Shown here: positions 59,136 through 64,000 of the stretch, in pieces
Layout: the number at the start of each line of letters is the position of its first letter
How positions within the stretch are numbered: position 1 is the first letter of the stretch
DNA from: Muricea muricata
Lineage: Eukaryota > Cnidaria > Anthozoa > Malacalcyonacea > Plexauridae
DNA length: 64,000 nt
Direction: 5' to 3'
NCBI GenBank assembly: GCA_963855995.1
Contig: OY979716.1
Span: forward strand, 53,200,158 to 53,264,157
Translations under genes and position numbers: made by a program
The notes under the pieces: model-generated
Seen by the model: only the letters and a program-made list of their open reading frames with translations
Database searches by the model: none
What the model was told of the DNA's origin: nothing

Positions 59136-59216
59136 TGGTAGCGGTGGGATTTGAACCCACGATAAAGAAAAACGGGTGCCTAAAACCAGCGCCTTAGACC
59201 ACTGGGCCACGCTACT
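59136..59216 (-). tRNA. tRNA-Leu-TAG: tRNA-Leu(TAG), type A
   Basis: Copy of 44620. Confidence 0.72.
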
Positions 59217-59504
59217 GCCTGCAACAAAGTGCTCTTTCTTTTTATGTTGATCTGTAATAATTACATATAATTCTGTATGAGCAATCTCCATCTAATCCAG
59301 ACTCTTTTTCTGTTACTATTAGCGCTGTTCTTTACATTTCGTGTACGACAGAAGTGGAATTTTAACAGCATTATTTTTACGTAGCTTATCCGGAGAAAGT
59401 GTTTCAGAACATAAAACATAAAATTTAATTCGTTTGCCATATTTACCAACGTTTCCAAAGCATGTGAATCAAGAAATGTTTCTTTGAAGAAGACTTCTAA
59501 TGAT

Positions 59505-59534
59505 GGGCTTGCACGGGAATCGAAACCGTGACTC
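59505..59534 (-). pseudogene. Truncated tRNA-Pro, 3' end only
   Basis: Copy of 44989 with the same breakpoint. Confidence 0.75.
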
Positions 59535-59822
59535 GACTGGAACAAAGTGCTCTTTCTTTTTATGTTGATCTGTAATAATTACATATAATTCTGTATGAGT
59601 AATCTCCATCTAATCCAGACTCCCTTTCTGTTACTATTAGCGCTGTTCTTTACATTTCGTGTACGACAGAAGTGGAATTTTAACAGCATTATTTTTACGT
59701 AGCTTATCCGGAGAAAGTGTTTCAGAACATAAAACATAAAATTTAATTCGCTTGCCATATTTACCAACGTTTCCAAAGCATGTGAATCAAGAAACGTTTC
59801 TTTGAAGAAGACTTCTAATGAT

Positions 59823-59894
59823 GGGCTTGCGCGGGAATCGAACCCGTGACCTCTCGCACCCCAAGCGAGAATCATACCACTAAACCAGCAAGCC
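59823..59894 (-). tRNA. tRNA-Pro-GGG: tRNA-Pro(GGG)
   Basis: Copy of 45307. Confidence 0.85.
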
Positions 59895-60381
59895 GACAAC
59901 AACCGCTAGTACATCCGACATTTTTTAACAAAATAATTGTAAAACAAAAAGTATGACCAGCAGCAACGGTGATCGTGTCTGGTAAATTTAGTTTGTCTTC
60001 GGAAGCAGGGATTAACTCGTGGTTTTTTATGATGTTCAAGCCATGCATATTCTGGAAATTGCATTGTTTAGAAATTGCTTCTTTTTCATATGTATCTTGG
60101 ACACTGCTCAGTCTCCAATAACTGTTACTATACTGTTGCAGTGCTAGTCCAACACACATTTTTAGAGTTGCTGTTTTTGTAAGTTCTTTTTGACGTTTTT
60201 AAGTTATGAGGTTGCTGGCAATCGAACTCAAGACCAATGGCAGGGGGAGGGAGAATCACATTACTAAACAAGTAAGCCGAGAACTATCAAAGGATATCTT
60301 ACAATTTTTTTACGAAAAAGTAGGACCATCATCGTTCGTTATCGTGGTTACTAAATTTAATTTCGTTTGTCGCGCAGTGAT

Positions 60382-60454
60382 GGCCTCGTGGCCTAATGGA
60401 TAAGGCGTCTGACTTCGGATCAGAAGATTGCAGGTTCGAATCCTTCCGGGGTCG
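60382..60454 (+). tRNA. tRNA-Arg-TCG: tRNA-Arg(TCG)
   Basis: C50-T64 mismatch. Confidence 0.8.
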
Positions 60455-60721
60455 TTTTGTTTTCTGCATGTTGTTCAAAATATGCAATTGTGGCATAAAA
60501 ACTTAAATTCTTTCTTTTATCTAAGTTTTCATATGCATCTTCCAAATTACTATTTGGCAAAAGAACTTTTAATATACAGTTTCTATACCAGACCAACATG
60601 CAAGGAAAGAGATACTGAATCTATAGCAACTGCCATTTAAAAACTTGCCAAATCTCACACAATAACTTTAATGAAACCGGATGACACGTTTCATAGGTGA
60701 GGGCCATAAATAAACCGCAAC

Positions 60722-60802
60722 TGGTAGCGGTGGGATTAGAACCCACGATATAGAAAGACTGGCGCCTAAAAGTAGTGCCTTAGACCACTGGGCCACGCTG
60801 CT
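60722..60802 (-). pseudogene. tRNA-Leu pseudogene
   Basis: Copy of 51516. Confidence 0.65.
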
Positions 60803-61090
60803 GCCTGCAACAAAGTGCTGTTTCTTTTTATGTTGTTGTCTAATAAATACATATAATTCTGTATGAGTAATCCCCATCTATACCAGACTCGCTTTCTGTT
60901 ACTATTTGCGCTGTTCTTTACATTTCGTGTACGACAGAAGTGGAATTTTAACAGCATTATTTTTACGTAGCTTATCCGGAGAAAGTGTTTCAGAGCATAA
61001 AACATAAAATTTAATTCGTTTGCCATATTTACCAACGTTTCCAAAGCATGTGAATCAAGAAACGTTTCTTTGAAGAAGACTTCTAATGAT

Positions 61091-61162
61091 GGGTTTGCGC
61101 GGCAATCGAACCCGTGACCTCTCGCACCCTAAGCGAGAATCATACCACTAGACCAGCAAGCC
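61091..61162 (-). tRNA. tRNA-Pro-AGG: tRNA-Pro(AGG), diverged
   Basis: G53-G61 in the T stem; the 5' end is GGCTTGC here, unlike its relative at 51885. Confidence 0.68.
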
Positions 61163-61545
61163 GACAACAACCGCTAGTACATCCGACATTTTTTAACAAA
61201 ATAATTGTAAAACAAAAAGTATGACCAGCAGCAACGGCGATCGTGTCTAGTAAATTTAGTTTCTTTTCGGAAGCAGCGACTAACTCGTGGTTTTTTTATG
61301 ATGTTCAAGCCATGCATATTCTGGCAAAAACAATGTTTAGAAATTACTTCTTTTTGTTGTGTATCTTTCAAACTGCTCATTGTCAAATAACTTTTAATAT
61401 ACTGTTGCAGTGCTAGTCCAACGTGCAATGTGAGAGTTGCTGAATTCCCACCAACTGCCATCGGGTAATATGCAACATTCCAGAACAATTTCAATGAAAC
61501 AGCATAAAACACCTAACAGCTGTTGCTCCATTAATAAAACGCAAT

Positions 61546-61626
61546 TGGCAGCGGTGGGATTCAAACCCACGCCATAGAATGACTGGTGCCTGAAACCAGC
61601 GCCTTAGACCACTCGGCCACGCTACC
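61546..61626 (-). tRNA. tRNA-Leu-CAG: tRNA-Leu(CAG), type B
   Basis: Copy of 52340, offset 9,206. Confidence 0.88.
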
Positions 61627-61909
61627 GCTATCAACGCAATAATCTGTCTTTCGTTTTGTTCGGTATTACTTATTTTATCTGCATGGGTAATCTCCATCTT
61701 TTCCAGACTCCCTATTAGTCACTTTTTGCGCTGTTCTTAACATTTCATATACGAAAGAAGAGAAATTTTCAAAACCACAATTTTCAAGTAGCTTCTCCAG
61801 AGAAGGTGTTTCAGAACATGTAACATAAAAATAAATCGGGTTAAATCTTTACAATTGTTTCGAAACTTATCAATCAAGGAAAGTTCTTGTTACGAAATCT
61901 TTTAATATC

Positions 61910-61981
61910 GGGCTGGAACCAGAATATCACTCGTGACCTCTCGCACCCTAAGAGAGAATTATACGACTAGACCAGCAAGCG
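61910..61981 (-). pseudogene. Type B tRNA-Pro pseudogene
   Basis: Copy of 52704. Confidence 0.75.
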
Positions 61982-62524
61982 GACAACAATCGCGAGTACA
62001 CCCGAAAATTTTTTAAAAAATTCATTCAGTTTATAAAGAATAAAATTTTTAATAAAGTTTTTTATTTTTTAAGAAAATAATTCGAAAATAATAAATTATG
62101 ACTATCAGCATTCGTTAACGTGGTTAGAAAATTTTGTTTCTCTTCGGAACGAGCGATTAACTCGTAGTTTTTAGGATGTTCAAGCCATGCATATTCTGGA
62201 AATTGCATTGTTTAGAAATTGCTTCTTTTTCATATGTATCTTGCACACTATTCAGTCTCCAATAACTGTTACTATACTGTTGCTGTGCTAGTTCAACACA
62301 CATTTTGGGAGTTGCTGTTTTTGTAAGTTCTTTTTGACGTTTTTAAATTATGAGGTTGCTGGCAATCGAACACAAGACCAATTGCACGCGGAGGGAGGAT
62401 CACATTACTAAACAAGTAAGCCGAGAACTATCAAAGGACATCTTACAATTTTTTACGAAAAAGTAGGACCATCATCGTTCGTTATCGTCGTTACTAAATT
62501 TAATTTCGGTTGTCGCGCAGTGAT

Positions 62525-62597
62525 GGCCTCGTGGCCTAATGGATAAGGCGTCTGACTTCGGATCAGAAGATTGCAGGTTCGAATCCTGTTGGGGTCC
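62525..62597 (+). tRNA. tRNA-Arg-TCG: tRNA-Arg(TCG)
   Basis: Copy of 53319 with discriminator C. Confidence 0.82.
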
Positions 62598-62864
62598 TTT
62601 TGTTTTCTGCATGTTGTTCAAACTAAGCAATTGTGGCATAAAAACTTAAATTCTTTCTTTTATCTAAGTTTTCATATGCATCTTTGAAATTACTATTTGG
62701 CAAAAGAACTTTTAATATACTGTTTCTATACCAGACCAACATGCAAGCAAAGAGATACTGAATCTATAGAAACTGCCATTAAAAAACTTGCCAAATCTCA
62801 CACAATAACTTTAATGAAACAGCATGACACGTTTCAAAGGTGAGGGCCATAAATAGACCGCAAC

Positions 62865-62944
62865 TGGTAGCGGGGGGTTTGAACCCACGATATAGAAAGA
62901 CTGGTGCCTAAAACCAGCGCCTTAGACCACTGGGCCACGCTACT
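62865..62944 (-). tRNA. tRNA-Leu-TAG: tRNA-Leu(TAG), type A, 80 nt
   Basis: Copy of 53659 with the same one-base loss. Confidence 0.65.
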
Positions 62945-63232
62945 ACCTGCAACAAAGTGCTCTTTCTTTTTATGTTGTTCTCTAATAATTACATATAATT
63001 CTGTATGAGTAATCTCCATCTAATCCAGACTCCCTTCCTGTTACTATTTGCGCTGTTCTTTACATTTCGTGTGCGACAAAAGTGGAATTTTAACAGCATT
63101 ATTTTTACGTAGCTTATCCGGAGAAAGTGTTTCAGAACATAAATCATAAAATTTAATTCGTTTGCCATATTTACCAACGTTTCCAAAGCATGTGAATGAA
63201 GAAACGTTTCTTTGAAGAAGACTTCTAATGAT

Positions 63233-63304
63233 GGGCCTGCGCGGGAATCGAACCCGTGACTTCTCGCACCCTAAGCGAGAATCATACCACTAGACCAGCA
63301 AGCC
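63233..63304 (-). tRNA. tRNA-Pro-AGG: tRNA-Pro(AGG)
   Basis: Copy of 54027 with one base changed just past the anticodon stem. Confidence 0.86.
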
Positions 63305-63790
63305 GACAACATCCGCTAGTACATCCGACATTTTTTAACAAAATAATTGTAAAACAAAAAGTATGACCAGCAGCAACGGTGATCGTTTCTAGTAAATTTA
63401 GTTTGTCTTCGGAAGCAGGGATTAACTCGTGGTTTTTTATGATGTTCAAGCCATGAATATTCTGGAAATTGCATTGTTTAGAAATTGCTTCTTTTTCATA
63501 TGTATCTTGCACACTGCTCAGTCTCCAATAACTGTTACTATACTGTTGCAGTGCTAGTCCAACACACATTTTTAGAGTTGCTGTTTTTGTAAGTTCTTTT
63601 TGACGTTTTTAAATAATGAGGTTGCTGGCAATCGAACACAAGACCAATTGCACGCGGAAAGAGGATAACATTACTAAAGAAGTAAGGCGAGAACTATCAA
63701 AGGATATCTTACAATTTTTTACGAAAAAGTAGGACCATCATCGTTCGTTATCGTGGTTACTAAATTTAATTTCGGTTGTCGCGCAGTGAT

Positions 63791-63863
63791 GGCCTCGTGG
63801 CCTAATGGATAAGGCGTCTGACTTCGGATCAGAAGATTGCAGGTTCGAATCCTACCGGGGTCG
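63791..63863 (+). tRNA. tRNA-Arg-TCG: tRNA-Arg(TCG)
   Basis: C50-A64 mismatch. The window ends before the Leu expected at about 64131. Confidence 0.8.
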
Positions 63864-64000
63864 TTTTGTTTTCTGCATGTTGTTCAAACTTTGCAATTGT
63901 GGCATAAAAACTTAAATTCTTTCTTTTATCTAAGTTTTCATATGCATCTTCCAAATTACTATTTGGCAAAAGAACTTTTAATATACTGTTTCTATACCAA

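Larger units (their letters stand above)
59261..64000. repeat. 9.2-kb-offset repeat block, right copy (cut by window end)
   Basis: Counterpart of 50056-54794; it runs past the window end. The part before it (56.5-60.4 kb) matches 42.0-45.9 kb at an offset of 14,516-14,524 bp. The 8-bp change in offset corresponds to a short local duplication near 43449. Confidence 0.85.

Noticed and set aside
1174..63569. Many small open reading frames (60-161 codons) with recurring protein strings
   Set aside because: They read through tRNA genes and spacers, overlap each other on both strands, vary with every indel, and repeat with the array. Strings such as VAQWSKALVLGT or WSSGMILAWGARGH are translations of tRNA-Leu and tRNA-Pro, a known source of false proteins.
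1..64000. CRISPR array
   Set aside because: Repeats are 72-81-nt tRNA genes in units of 0.5-2.1 kb, and the spacers are themselves repeated rather than unique.
1..64000. Bacterial, phage or organelle tRNA cluster
   Set aside because: No encoded CCA, no protein genes between, only three amino acids, Pol III T-tracts and bodies resembling animal nuclear tRNAs.
1..64000. tRNA-derived SINE family
   Set aside because: Units lack a poly-A or simple-repeat tail and target-site duplications, keep several tRNA genes in fixed order, and lie head to tail rather than dispersed.

Overview
The window is one continuous tandem array of nuclear tRNA genes from a eukaryote, most likely an AT-rich invertebrate animal. 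I see no protein-coding gene. Three tRNA families alternate: tRNA-Arg (anticodon TCG) on the + strand, and tRNA-Leu (mostly TAG) and tRNA-Pro (AGG or GGG) on the - strand. The genes have no intron and no encoded CCA, internal A and B boxes, T-tracts after Arg and after some Leu genes, and D, anticodon and T arms of animal type. The species cannot be named from this.

By eye I count 47 Arg loci, 56 Leu loci (two truncated), 34 full-length Pro loci, 4 truncated Pro fragments, 11 decayed 'type B' Pro copies and about 45 copies or fragments of another decayed 71-nt Pro-like element (psi-Pro2). The basic order is psi-Pro2, Arg(+), Leu(-), Pro(-), relic spacer, then psi-Pro2 again. Arg and Leu converge across exactly 267 bp in every complete pair. 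Arg-to-Arg spacing takes only a few values: 545, 812, about 1253-1267, about 1324, about 1585-1629 and about 2143 bp. The long units carry a 'type B' Leu and a decayed Pro.

Layout. 1-4490: irregular left part with several decayed copies. 4491-16798 and 16799-29106: two copies of a 12,308-bp block that look identical wherever compared, joined inside a tRNA-Pro gene. 29107-42000: a mosaic of 812- and 1267-bp units made of the same modules. 42000-64000: a diverged sub-array with 1.6- and 2.1-kb units, GGG-anticodon Pro genes, CAG-anticodon Leu genes and many Arg copies with a T-stem mismatch; here too blocks repeat (offsets 1,585, 3,726, 9,206 and about 14,520 bp).

The array mixes intact and decaying genes. 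Arg and AGG Pro genes include copies with every stem paired. Most Leu genes share an A1-C72 mismatch and a broken variable arm, while the rarer type B Leu genes keep better arms and a close terminator. Several copies have changed anticodons: Leu TAA, CAG and AAG, Leu body with TAT (Ile), Arg body with TTG (Gln), and Pro GGG. The spacers are related to one another, which suggests that an ancestral Leu-Pro-Arg triplet was duplicated and that different members then decayed in different copies. All short open reading frames are translations of tRNAs and spacers.
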